NCBI GenBank assembly: GCA_947589595.1
Contig: CANQBV010000005.1
Span: 1 to 64,000 of the forward strand
Source: an uncultured Clostridia bacterium
Lineage (GTDB): Bacteria > Bacillota > Clostridia > Oscillospirales > SIG627
Reading direction: 5' to 3'
Length of the DNA stretch: 64,000 nt
Below the pieces are notes generated by a model. The model did not search any database. It had not been told where the DNA came from and saw only the letters and a program-made list of their open reading frames with translations. A program made the translations under genes and the position numbers. Shown piece after piece: positions 16,988 to 23,964 of the stretch. Positions within the stretch are counted from its first letter, which is position 1, and every line of letters begins with the position of its first letter.

Positions 16988-18778
16988 ATGAATATTACCA
17001 AGGATATCCGATACATCGGCGTCAATGACCACGAGATCGACCTTTTCGAAGGGCAATACGTGGTAAAGAACGGAATGGCGTATAATTCGTATGCAATTTT
17101 AGATGAAAAAATCGCCATTATGGATACGGTAGACGCCCGTTTCACCCACCAGTGGCTGGATAATATTCAGAATACACTGGGATCCCGTTTGCCGGACTAC
17201 CTCATTGTCCAGCACATGGAGCCGGATCATTCCGCCAATATCCATAATTTTTTGAAGGCATATCCGAATGCCACAGTGGTTTCTTCCGCCAAAGCGTTTA
17301 TAATGATGCAGAATTTCTTCGGAACGGATTTTGCGGATCGTCGTCTTGTGGTTGGGGAAGGAGACACCTTAAATCTCGGTACGCATGTGTTGACTTTCGT
17401 GACCGCGCCGATGGTACATTGGCCGGAGGTGATCGTTACCTATGACAGTACTGACAAGGTTCTTTTCTCGGCGGATGGGTTTGGAAAATTCGGCGCGCTG
17501 GACGTAGAGGAAGATTGGGCGTGCGAAGCCAGGCGCTATTATGTTGGGATCGTAGGGAAATACGGCGCTCAGGTGCAGGCGCTTTTGAAAAAGGCCGCAG
17601 GGCTTGAAATCAAAAAAATCCTGCCGCTGCATGGCCCGATATTGACCGAAAATTTACCGTACTACCTGGGGCTGTATCAAACCTGGTCCGCCTATGGTGT
17701 GGAAACCGATGGCATTGTGATCGCCTATACTTCTGTTTACGGCAATACCAAAAAAGCCGTGGAGACGTTAGCGGAAAAATTAAAGGCGAACGGCTGCCCG
17801 AAAGTTGTGGTACACGATCTGGCGCGGTGCGACATGGCGGAAGCCGTGGAGGACGCATTCCGATATGGAAAGGTAGTCTTTGCTACCACGACCTATAACG
17901 CCGACGTTTTCCCGTTTATGAAAACTTTCATTCATCACCTCACGGAACGCAATTTCTCCAACCGCACGGTGGCGTTTATTGAAAACGGTTCCTGGGCGCC
18001 GCTTGCCGCCAAAACAATGAAGGTCATGCTGGCGGATTGTAAGAATCTGATTTTTGCTGAGAATACAGTGCATATTCGTTCGGCAATGAATGACGAAAAT
18101 AAAAACGAGATCAACGCGCTTGCCAAAGAGCTTTGCCGCGATTATCTTTCCCAAAGCTCGGAAACGGCGAATAAAAATGATCTTTCGGCATTGTTCAACA
18201 TCGGATATGGCCTGTATGTTGTTACCTGCCATGACGGCAAAAAGGATAACGGATTGATTGTCAATACCGTATCGCAGCTCACCAGCTCGCCAAACCGCAT
18301 TGCCGTAACCATTAACAAACAGAATTATTCGCACCACGTTATCCGTCAAACCGGTATTCTGAATGTGAATTGCCTTTCGGTCGATGCGCCGTTTTCGATC
18401 TTTGAACGCTTTGGGTTTCAAAGCGGAAGAACGGTAGATAAATTTGCCGGAATGGAAGTTTTCCGCTCCGATAACGGACTTGCGTTCCTTTCGCGCCATA
18501 TCAATTCCTTACTTTCTCTCAAAGTAGAAAACTATATGGATCTCGGCACACACGGAATGTTTATTTGCAGTGTGACCGAAGCGCGCGTTATTTCCGGCCT
18601 TGAAACGATGACTTATACCTATTATCAGAATCACGTGAAGCCCAAGCCCCAGACGAAAGGGAAAAAGGGCTTTGTCTGCAAGGTCTGCGGCTATATTTAT
18701 GAAGGAGATGAATTGCCCGAAGATTTCATTTGCCCCTTGTGCAAACACGGCGCCGCCGATTTTGAACCTATTGTATAA
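16988..18778 (+). CDS. Flavodiiron protein fused to flavin reductase and rubredoxin
   Basis: A 596-residue fusion that reduces O2 to water (or NO to N2O), protecting an anaerobe. Domain order is as follows. The metallo-beta-lactamase-like diiron domain (about 1-250) carries HMEPDHSANI (His-x-Glu-x-Asp-His), a metal-bridging Asp region near VLFSADGFGKFG and a final His in LPLHGP. The flavodoxin domain (about 253-395) carries the FMN loop YTSVYGNTKK. The flavin-reductase-like domain covers about 405-550. A C-terminal rubredoxin has two Cys pairs (VCKVCGYIYEG and ICPLC). The fusion carries its own electron relay from NAD(P)H through flavin and rubredoxin to FMN and the diiron site. AAAGGAGAAAAC precedes the ATG. 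Confidence 0.95.
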   Translation: MNITKDIRYIGVNDHEIDLFEGQYVVKNGMAYNSYAILDEKIAIMDTVDARFTHQWLDNIQNTLGSRLPDYLIVQHMEPDHSANIHNFLKAYPNATVVSSAKAFIMMQNFFGTDFADRRLVVGEGDTLNLGTHVLTFVTAPMVHWPEVIVTYDSTDKVLFSADGFGKFGALDVEEDWACEARRYYVGIVGKYGAQVQALLKKAAGLEIKKILPLHGPILTENLPYYLGLYQTWSAYGVETDGIVIAYTSVYGNTKKAVETLAEKLKANGCPKVVVHDLARCDMAEAVEDAFRYGKVVFATTTYNADVFPFMKTFIHHLTERNFSNRTVAFIENGSWAPLAAKTMKVMLADCKNLIFAENTVHIRSAMNDENKNEINALAKELCRDYLSQSSETANKNDLSALFNIGYGLYVVTCHDGKKDNGLIVNTVSQLTSSPNRIAVTINKQNYSHHVIRQTGILNVNCLSVDAPFSIFERFGFQSGRTVDKFAGMEVFRSDNGLAFLSRHINSLLSLKVENYMDLGTHGMFICSVTEARVISGLETMTYTYYQNHVKPKPQTKGKKGFVCKVCGYIYEGDELPEDFICPLCKHGAADFEPIV

Positions 18779-18805
18779 AAGCAAAAAATGTATAAAAGCA
18801 AAAAA
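18772..18805 (+). repeat. 17-bp tandem duplication across a stop codon
   Basis: TGTATAAAAGCAAAAAA occurs twice, at 18772-18788 and 18789-18805. The first copy contains the stop codon of the flavodiiron gene. It looks like a recent replication-slippage duplication and does not change the protein. Confidence 0.8.
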
Positions 18806-18834
18806 AGATGGTGAGCAACTCACCATCTTTTTTT
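18801..18834 (+). terminator. Bidirectional terminator
   Basis: AAAAAAGATGGTGAG, CAA loop, CTCACCATCTTTTTTT. It serves the flavodiiron gene and, on the other strand, the DUF554 gene that ends at 18833. Confidence 0.88.
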
Positions 18835-19531
18835 ACAGGGAAATGCCGGTAAGGTTAAACAGATAGATCAGGATCGGAACAAAAAATAACGCTGGAATCA
18901 GGTTTGCCACTTTGATTTTGGTAATTCCCATTAAATTCAGTCCAATAGCGATCATAATTGCGGATCCGCAGACAATCATTTCATTGCTGGAAGAGGCCAG
19001 TACGCCGGACATCACCCCGGCCAGCAGGGCAATTCCGCCTTGAATCACCAGGATCGAAATTGCTGCCGCCATTACGCCTACGCCCAGGGAAACCGTCAAA
19101 ATGCAGGCGGAGCAGAAGTCCAACACGCTTTTGATAAACAAAATCGAATGATCGCCCGCCAGTCCTGCGTTGATCGAACCGGTAACAGCCATGGAACCGA
19201 CACAGAAAAGCAGGGTGGCAGTGACGAATCCCTGCACAAATTTGGAACCGCTGTTTTCTTTTTGAAATTTAGACGTGAGGCGAGTGGCAAATTTTTCAAA
19301 GTGCGTGTCAATATCGATCAGATTGCCCACGATCGTGCCCAGCACCAGAGAAAGAGTGAGGATCAGCTGGTTTTCATCTTTAATAAGGCCTAAAATTCCA
19401 ATCGAAAGGATAGTCAAACCAACGGTTGTCATCACGGGCACCGTGATCCTTTCGAGAACTCCTTTGCGGAATAATAGTCCCAAAAGGCTGCCTATTACGA
19501 CAGCAATAGCATTTACAATAACGCCAAGCAT
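18833..19531 (-). CDS. DUF554 family membrane protein
   Basis: A 232-residue polytopic membrane protein. The start is the ATG at 19531 (MLGVIVNAIAVVIGSLLGLLF), one base after the preceding stop; the longer frame only reads through the upstream gene. Family features are the N-terminal NAIAVVIGSLLG helix and repeated Gly-rich helices, with FCVGSMAVTGSINAGLAGDHSILFIKSVLDF in the middle and GLNLMGITKIKVANLIPALF near the end. DUF554 (YdfK-like) proteins are of unknown function, possibly transporters. It is the last gene of the minus-strand operon starting near 22640. Confidence 0.87.
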   Translation of the reverse strand: MLGVIVNAIAVVIGSLLGLLFRKGVLERITVPVMTTVGLTILSIGILGLIKDENQLILTLSLVLGTIVGNLIDIDTHFEKFATRLTSKFQKENSGSKFVQGFVTATLLFCVGSMAVTGSINAGLAGDHSILFIKSVLDFCSACILTVSLGVGVMAAAISILVIQGGIALLAGVMSGVLASSSNEMIVCGSAIMIAIGLNLMGITKIKVANLIPALFFVPILIYLFNLTGISL

Positions 19532-19532
19532 A

Positions 19533-20681
19533 TCAATCTTCCATGTGATCCAGAACGTACTGCACAAAAATCTGCGGCGGCACGCAGAGGGCGTTTTCAT
19601 CCGGGTTGAATTTACCGTTATGCAGGGGATAAGGTTCCGTGCCTTCCTTATGCGCGCCGATCTGAAAAATCGCGCCGGGCTTGTGCTGCAAATAGAAAGC
19701 AAAATCCTCTGCGCCCATGCTGAACGGGTGCTCAATTACGGAATCCTCTCCGAAAAGCGCTTTTGCTATTCGGGTAATGTCCTCCACCACCTGCGGCGTA
19801 TTGTGCACCGCCGGATAAAGCTTGGTGGTTTTGATCTCATATCTTCCGCCCATATCGCGCGAAACGGCGTCGGCAATTTCGCCGATACGTCTGAAAATAT
19901 AGCTGTCAAGCTCAACGTCCAGCGTGCGGATGGTGCCGTGCATCATCACATGGTCGCAAACAATGTTATTGGTGTTGCCGCCGTGGATTTCGCCGATTCC
20001 TACCACACACGGAGAAAACGGATTGATCTCCCGGGCGCGCATGATCTGAATATCCTGGTAGACGCGGCTTGCCATGGCGATCGCATCAACGCCTAAATGC
20101 GGGCGCGCCACATGGCTGGATTTGCCGTAAAGATCCAAAATAAAACCATGGCTGGAAGCATTCATGCAGGTCTGATTGATCGAAACCAAACCGGTTTTAT
20201 GAGCGGCGTTTACGTGGCACGCTAAAATCACGTCGACGTCATCCATTGCCCCGTCTTTGCACATAAGGCTGGCGCCGCCGGGCGCAGCTTCTTCTGCCGC
20301 TTGGAAGAAAAGGCGTACTTGGCAGCGAAGCTGATCCTTAATGGCAAGGAGCGCTTTCCCGGTACCCAGCAGCATAGCTGTGTGGCAATCATGCCCGCAG
20401 GCATGCATTTTACCGGGGTTCTTCGAAGCAAAGGGAAGTCCGGTTTCTTCGGTGATCGGCAATGCGTCTATATCGGCACGGATGGCAATCACTTTGCCTT
20501 TTTGCTCGGGGTTGATCGTGGCAACTAAACTGGATTTGCCGAAACGGTCGGTATAGCAAATTCCCATCGCATCCAGCTCGCGCTTGATAATGCTCAGCGT
20601 TTTTTCCAGATCGAAAGCAATTTCCGGATTCTCGTGTAGTTCTCTGCGAATTTTAATGATGTACTCGTGATCAATTTTCAT
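19533..20681 (-). CDS. M20D family amidohydrolase
   Basis: A 382-residue zinc amidohydrolase of the hippurate hydrolase / N-acyl-amino-acid hydrolase (M20D) family. Motifs are RRELHENPEIAFD at the N-terminus, ADIDALPITEETGLPF, the metal motif MHACGHDCHTAMLLGTG (about 93-110), QAAEEAAPGGASLM (Glu pair), CHVNAAHKTG, and HMGAEDFAFYLQHKPG near the C-terminus. It overlaps maf by 11 bp upstream and precedes DUF554 by one base. Preferred substrate cannot be told from sequence. Confidence 0.92.
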   Translation of the reverse strand: MKIDHEYIIKIRRELHENPEIAFDLEKTLSIIKRELDAMGICYTDRFGKSSLVATINPEQKGKVIAIRADIDALPITEETGLPFASKNPGKMHACGHDCHTAMLLGTGKALLAIKDQLRCQVRLFFQAAEEAAPGGASLMCKDGAMDDVDVILACHVNAAHKTGLVSINQTCMNASSHGFILDLYGKSSHVARPHLGVDAIAMASRVYQDIQIMRAREINPFSPCVVGIGEIHGGNTNNIVCDHVMMHGTIRTLDVELDSYIFRRIGEIADAVSRDMGGRYEIKTTKLYPAVHNTPQVVEDITRIAKALFGEDSVIEHPFSMGAEDFAFYLQHKPGAIFQIGAHKEGTEPYPLHNGKFNPDENALCVPPQIFVQYVLDHMED

Positions 20682-21255
20682 GTTTTTCCTCCTGAACTTC
20701 TTCTAAAAAGGCGTCTAACTCGCGTTTTAAACGGGCGATCGGCAGCCCCATAATATTAAAATAATCTCCCTCGATGCTCTCCACAAAGAGAGCGCCTTTC
20801 CCTTGAATGCCATAGGCGCCGGCTTTATCCATCGGTTCGCCGCTGGCAATATACGCGCAGATTTCCTCATCTGTTAACGGATAAAAATGCACCAGACTTT
20901 CGTGCGCAAAACAGGAAGTATGCGCATCGAGCTGTAAGCAGCAGCCGGTGATCACTTTGTGGGTGTTGCCGGAAAGGAGCTTGAGCATTTGAAAAGCCTC
21001 TTCCTTTGTTTTCGGCTTACCCAGCATTTGATTGTCTGCAATAACAATGGTGTCGGCGGCGATGATAAGGTCGCCCGGGTTTTCCCCGGCGACCTTTTCG
21101 GCTTTCATGGCGGCCAAATATACCGGGGCAAATTCAAAACCGATTTCCTCCGGCAATTTTTCCGCCACATTGGCGGGCAGAATTTCAAATTTCGGATAGA
21201 TCAATTTCAGTAATTCCTGTCTTCTCGGGGAAGCGGAGGCTAATATGATTTTCAT
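20671..21255 (-). CDS. maf: Maf family nucleotide pyrophosphatase
   Basis: A 194-residue Maf protein that hydrolyses non-canonical nucleoside triphosphates such as dTTP/UTP or modified pyrimidines. MKIILASASPRRQELL is the canonical start; it follows GAGGAGGTACC, which fixes the ATG at 21255. Other motifs are IIAADTIVIADNQMLGKPKTKEEAFQML and GAYGIQGKGALFVESIEGDYFNIMGLP. It overlaps the upstream ligase-like gene by 4 bp and the downstream amidohydrolase by 11 bp, so this operon is tightly coupled. Confidence 0.95.
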   Translation of the reverse strand: MKIILASASPRRQELLKLIYPKFEILPANVAEKLPEEIGFEFAPVYLAAMKAEKVAGENPGDLIIAADTIVIADNQMLGKPKTKEEAFQMLKLLSGNTHKVITGCCLQLDAHTSCFAHESLVHFYPLTDEEICAYIASGEPMDKAGAYGIQGKGALFVESIEGDYFNIMGLPIARLKRELDAFLEEVQEEKHEN

Positions 21256-22448
21256 GGTACCTCCTCTGCTTTTTCTTGAAAAATCTGCGGACAGGTCAGC
21301 AGGAGGGCGGCAAAAATACCGGTCTGCGGCCAAAAGAGCGTGGTATCGGCTAGTCCGTGCAAAAGAATCGCACAGAGAGCGGCGCTGCAAAGTGCAATTT
21401 CGTTCTTTTTCCCGGCCTTTTTTCCCGCCCGGAAAAAATCCCGCAGGGTATAGAAGCAAAAACCGCCCAGCGAAAAAGTTCCGACAATGCCGAAATTCAA
21501 AAAGCACTCGATATAAAGATTGTGAGAATGAATTGCATAAAACTGTGCGTCGCTGTATTTTGCCCAAATAGCGCTGTAGGCATAGTACCCGCGCCCAATA
21601 AGGGGATAGTCGGCAAAGCATTTTAAAGCGGATTTCCAAATTCCAAAGCGGTACGACAAATATTCAAAGGAAGTATCGAACCGCGGCAGAAGGGAAGGAT
21701 TTTTAATGACCGCGATTGCCGCAACAACAGCGATGAAAATAATTACCCATAAAAATTTCCTGCGATGCATGAACAGATAAAACAAAACCGAGGCCGCCAC
21801 CGCGATATAAGCGGTTCTGCATTCGCAAAACCAAAGTCCGAGAATATTGAAAACAATGACGCCGGCATAATACAGCCGGTTTTGCAGGCTTTTCTTTTCT
21901 ACAAAATAGAAAGTTGCGATCAAAACGACAAATTCAATGACCGTGCCATAGTAATTTTCGTTCATGAATACCGAAGCATAACGCCCCGGGCGATCCGCGC
22001 TGGCGTAGATTCCGCTGATTTTTTGCACCAAAGCGACCAAAAAACTGGTAATACTGAGCGCAGCGCAAAGCTTCAGCGCGGCGTAGAACGCTTTTTTCGT
22101 CATAATATTGATAAAAAAGTACAAATCAAAAGCCAGCAGTATGATCAGAAGGCTCAGTACCTTCAGATAAAGCGCCCGCAAATAAAATTCACCGCACCAC
22201 ACGTCTTTGGCATAAAGAAAAGTGGAAAGACAGGCAACCAGCGCAAACACAAGAAAAAGATATCCGTATTTTTTTTTAGGGAGCGCAAGTTTTAACTGCT
22301 TTGTGGCAAGCATATAAACCGGCAGAAGGATCATCAGCGCCGCTTGGAGGAAAACCGATAGAAACGCAGAAGCAATTAGGATTAAAATCAAAGCTTCGTT
22401 GCGCGTATAGTGCGGAAAAGATGAAATAAACTTTTTTATCTTGGTCAT
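21252..22448 (-). CDS. O-antigen ligase / Wzy-like polytopic membrane protein
   Basis: A protein of about 398 residues with roughly 11-12 hydrophobic helices. A large loop holds RFDTSFEYLSYRFGIWKSALKCFADYPLIGRGYYAY and HSHNLYIECFLNFGIVG, the Wzy_C pattern (R...W..A......PLxGxG, then H.HN..L) of O-antigen ligases and capsule polymerases. The ATG at 22448 is preferred because TTCGGAG lies 9 bases upstream; a start at 22496 is possible. No glycan gene cluster is adjacent, so its polymer or acceptor is unknown. In spore formers such proteins may act on teichoic acid or exopolysaccharide. Confidence 0.8.
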   Translation of the reverse strand: MTKIKKFISSFPHYTRNEALILILIASAFLSVFLQAALMILLPVYMLATKQLKLALPKKKYGYLFLVFALVACLSTFLYAKDVWCGEFYLRALYLKVLSLLIILLAFDLYFFINIMTKKAFYAALKLCAALSITSFLVALVQKISGIYASADRPGRYASVFMNENYYGTVIEFVVLIATFYFVEKKSLQNRLYYAGVIVFNILGLWFCECRTAYIAVAASVLFYLFMHRRKFLWVIIFIAVVAAIAVIKNPSLLPRFDTSFEYLSYRFGIWKSALKCFADYPLIGRGYYAYSAIWAKYSDAQFYAIHSHNLYIECFLNFGIVGTFSLGGFCFYTLRDFFRAGKKAGKKNEIALCSAALCAILLHGLADTTLFWPQTGIFAALLLTCPQIFQEKAEEVP

Positions 22449-22640
22449 CACATTGACTCCGAAAATTTTGTCAAGCTCTGATTTTGAAAACCGCATTCAT
22501 AAGAATGTTCCTGTATTCGTATTTCGGAACCATAGCTTCACCACTTTAGCAGATTTTCATTACCATTTTTGCTTTTTGTATTTATTTTCATGGGTACGTG
22601 TTAGAGTGGGTGTGCAAACCAATGAAATGTCACGAATTTC
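22449..22640 (-). promoter_or_regulatory. Long leader of the ligase-maf operon with two mini-ORFs
   Basis: The predicted transcript has about 190 leader bases. They hold a 17-codon frame (MKINTKSKNGNENLLKW) and, after GTGGTGAAGCT, a 20-codon frame starting MVPKYEYRN and ending TGA about 25 bases before the chosen start. Their use is unproven. The rest of the gene-free stretch up to 22800 shows only the promoter at 22648. Confidence 0.3.
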
Positions 22641-22647
22641 CTTAACG

Positions 22648-22676
22648 ATTATAAAAGATGGCAAAAAAAATGTCAA
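22648..22676 (-). promoter_or_regulatory. Consensus sigma-A promoter of the ligase-maf operon
   Basis: On the minus strand TTGACA, a 17-base T-rich spacer, TATAAT; both hexamers are perfect. Confidence 0.85.
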
Positions 22677-22800
22677 GATTTATTCCGTTTTCTCCGCATG
22701 CTTTTTTCGTTTCCCGCGTATTATGATTTTGTATGATTTCGCTCCGATCAACCTTTCCCGTTATTATGATCTGACCCGGGGAGAATAAAGTTTTTATATA

Positions 22801-22832
22801 GAAAAGCGGCACCGTTTTGGTGCCGCTTTTTC
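22801..22832 (-). terminator. Terminator after the PRK06851-like gene
   Basis: GAAAAGCGGCACC / GGTGCCGCTTTTTC with a GTTTT loop. It overlaps the minus-strand stop codon and has T runs on both sides. Confidence 0.85.
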
Positions 22833-23904
22833 ATACGCCGATTTCCCGGGAAATACTCCGGATCATCTTTTCCAATTTTTCAAAATTCATTGACTGTACG
22901 TAGATTTTTTCAATTTCCAGATGGGCGTTGTATGCATCTTTTAAGTTGCTGACTGCTTCGCCGGAAATGGCCTGATAGCACTTTTTCAGAAAGCGCAGCT
23001 TTTCTTTGTTCTCGCGAAGCGAATCCTTATCCAGAAAACGCTGCATATTGATATATTTGATTTCTTTTCCCACTGTTTCAGTCCTGGCGTCCTTTTCCCC
23101 TACTTGCAGTGCAATACCGGCCTCCGGCAGGTAAAGAGCGTTGTAGGCTTCGGGAAACAGGCAGGAATGGCTTTTTACAAAGCTATGTCCGTTTTGCGCC
23201 AAAAGGCCGGCGATTTCATTTAAAAAGAGAGGAGCCGTTCCAAAGTGATCCTGGACGATAGAAACCTTTTGTGCCTTTTCCTGAAAGCTCTGGTTTGCCA
23301 AATACCCTTTGTGGCTAAAAGATGCGATCAGGCGGGTGGAGATCTGCATCGCTACTTTTTGCTTCGGAATCGACTGCACGATCCGTTCGGCGGCTTTCTT
23401 CATTTTCTCGATTTTAAAGTTTTGCAAAGCAATGCTTTGAATTTCCCGGGCAATTTCACCGGCAGCACTCAGAAAACGGTATGCCAGGCGGTAAGAACGG
23501 CTTTTTTCGCGGATGGATTCCATAATTGGTAATTTGTTGGCGATCAGTTTTTCCTGGTTCCAAAACGCGCCGGTATAGAGGATCGATTCCACTGCGCCGG
23601 GATATTTCGGATCCGTCGTATGAGGGCTGGTGCCGTCCAGAATTGCGATTTTCTTTTCCTGAATCAAAATTCCGTCCAGCGAATCCGGGTCGGAAGAACA
23701 GTAAAAATATTCCACGTGGTAACCGGCGTCTTGCGCTTTCCGCGCAATTTTGAACATCAGGCTCGATTTTCCTGTGCCGGGACCGCCTTTAATGATGTAG
23801 ATTTTTTCCAGCGAATCCGGATCGAAAATTTCCGGGAAAAAACTTTGAAATCCTTTTGAGGTATTTGCGGAAGCATAGTATTTTTCGTTTTGTTCCAAAA
23901 TCAT
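22831..23904 (-). CDS. PRK06851-like P-loop ATPase
   Basis: A 357-residue ATPase. Walker A is GGPGTGKSSLM (about 40-50), followed by VEYFYCSSDPDSLDGILI and IAILDGTSPHTTDPKYPGAVE, which I associate with the Firmicutes PRK06851 family of unknown role. The middle is helical. The C-terminal half repeats a looser nucleotide-binding-like layout without a clear second P-loop. It lies downstream of pcrA on the same strand. Its start codon and ribosome site fall at the 3' arm of a strong hairpin (23905-23959). Confidence 0.75.
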   Translation of the reverse strand: MILEQNEKYYASANTSKGFQSFFPEIFDPDSLEKIYIIKGGPGTGKSSLMFKIARKAQDAGYHVEYFYCSSDPDSLDGILIQEKKIAILDGTSPHTTDPKYPGAVESILYTGAFWNQEKLIANKLPIMESIREKSRSYRLAYRFLSAAGEIAREIQSIALQNFKIEKMKKAAERIVQSIPKQKVAMQISTRLIASFSHKGYLANQSFQEKAQKVSIVQDHFGTAPLFLNEIAGLLAQNGHSFVKSHSCLFPEAYNALYLPEAGIALQVGEKDARTETVGKEIKYINMQRFLDKDSLRENKEKLRFLKKCYQAISGEAVSNLKDAYNAHLEIEKIYVQSMNFEKLEKMIRSISREIGV

Positions 23905-23959
23905 AAATGCGCCTCACTTCTTCAATACTTACTGTATTTTATGAAAGTAAGGCGCATTT
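23905..23959 (-). promoter_or_regulatory. Hairpin that can hide the ribosome site of the PRK06851-like gene
   Basis: A 15-bp stem with one G-U type mismatch: AAATGCGCCTTACTT as read on the minus strand at 23959-23945, pairing with AAGTGAGGCGCATTT at 23919-23905. The loop is about 25 bases. The 3' arm contains GTGAGG, the likely ribosome site, and ends at the start codon. There is no T run, so it is not a normal terminator. Confidence 0.5.
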
Positions 23960-23964
23960 GTTAC

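Noticed and set aside
17780..18499. 239-codon frame antisense to the flavodiiron gene
   Set aside because: It is a shadow of a well-defined gene, with no ribosome site or family features.
22441..22788. 115-codon plus-strand frame between the ligase-like and ATPase genes
   Set aside because: It crosses a consensus minus-strand promoter, starts within the ligase-like gene region and has no ribosome site.
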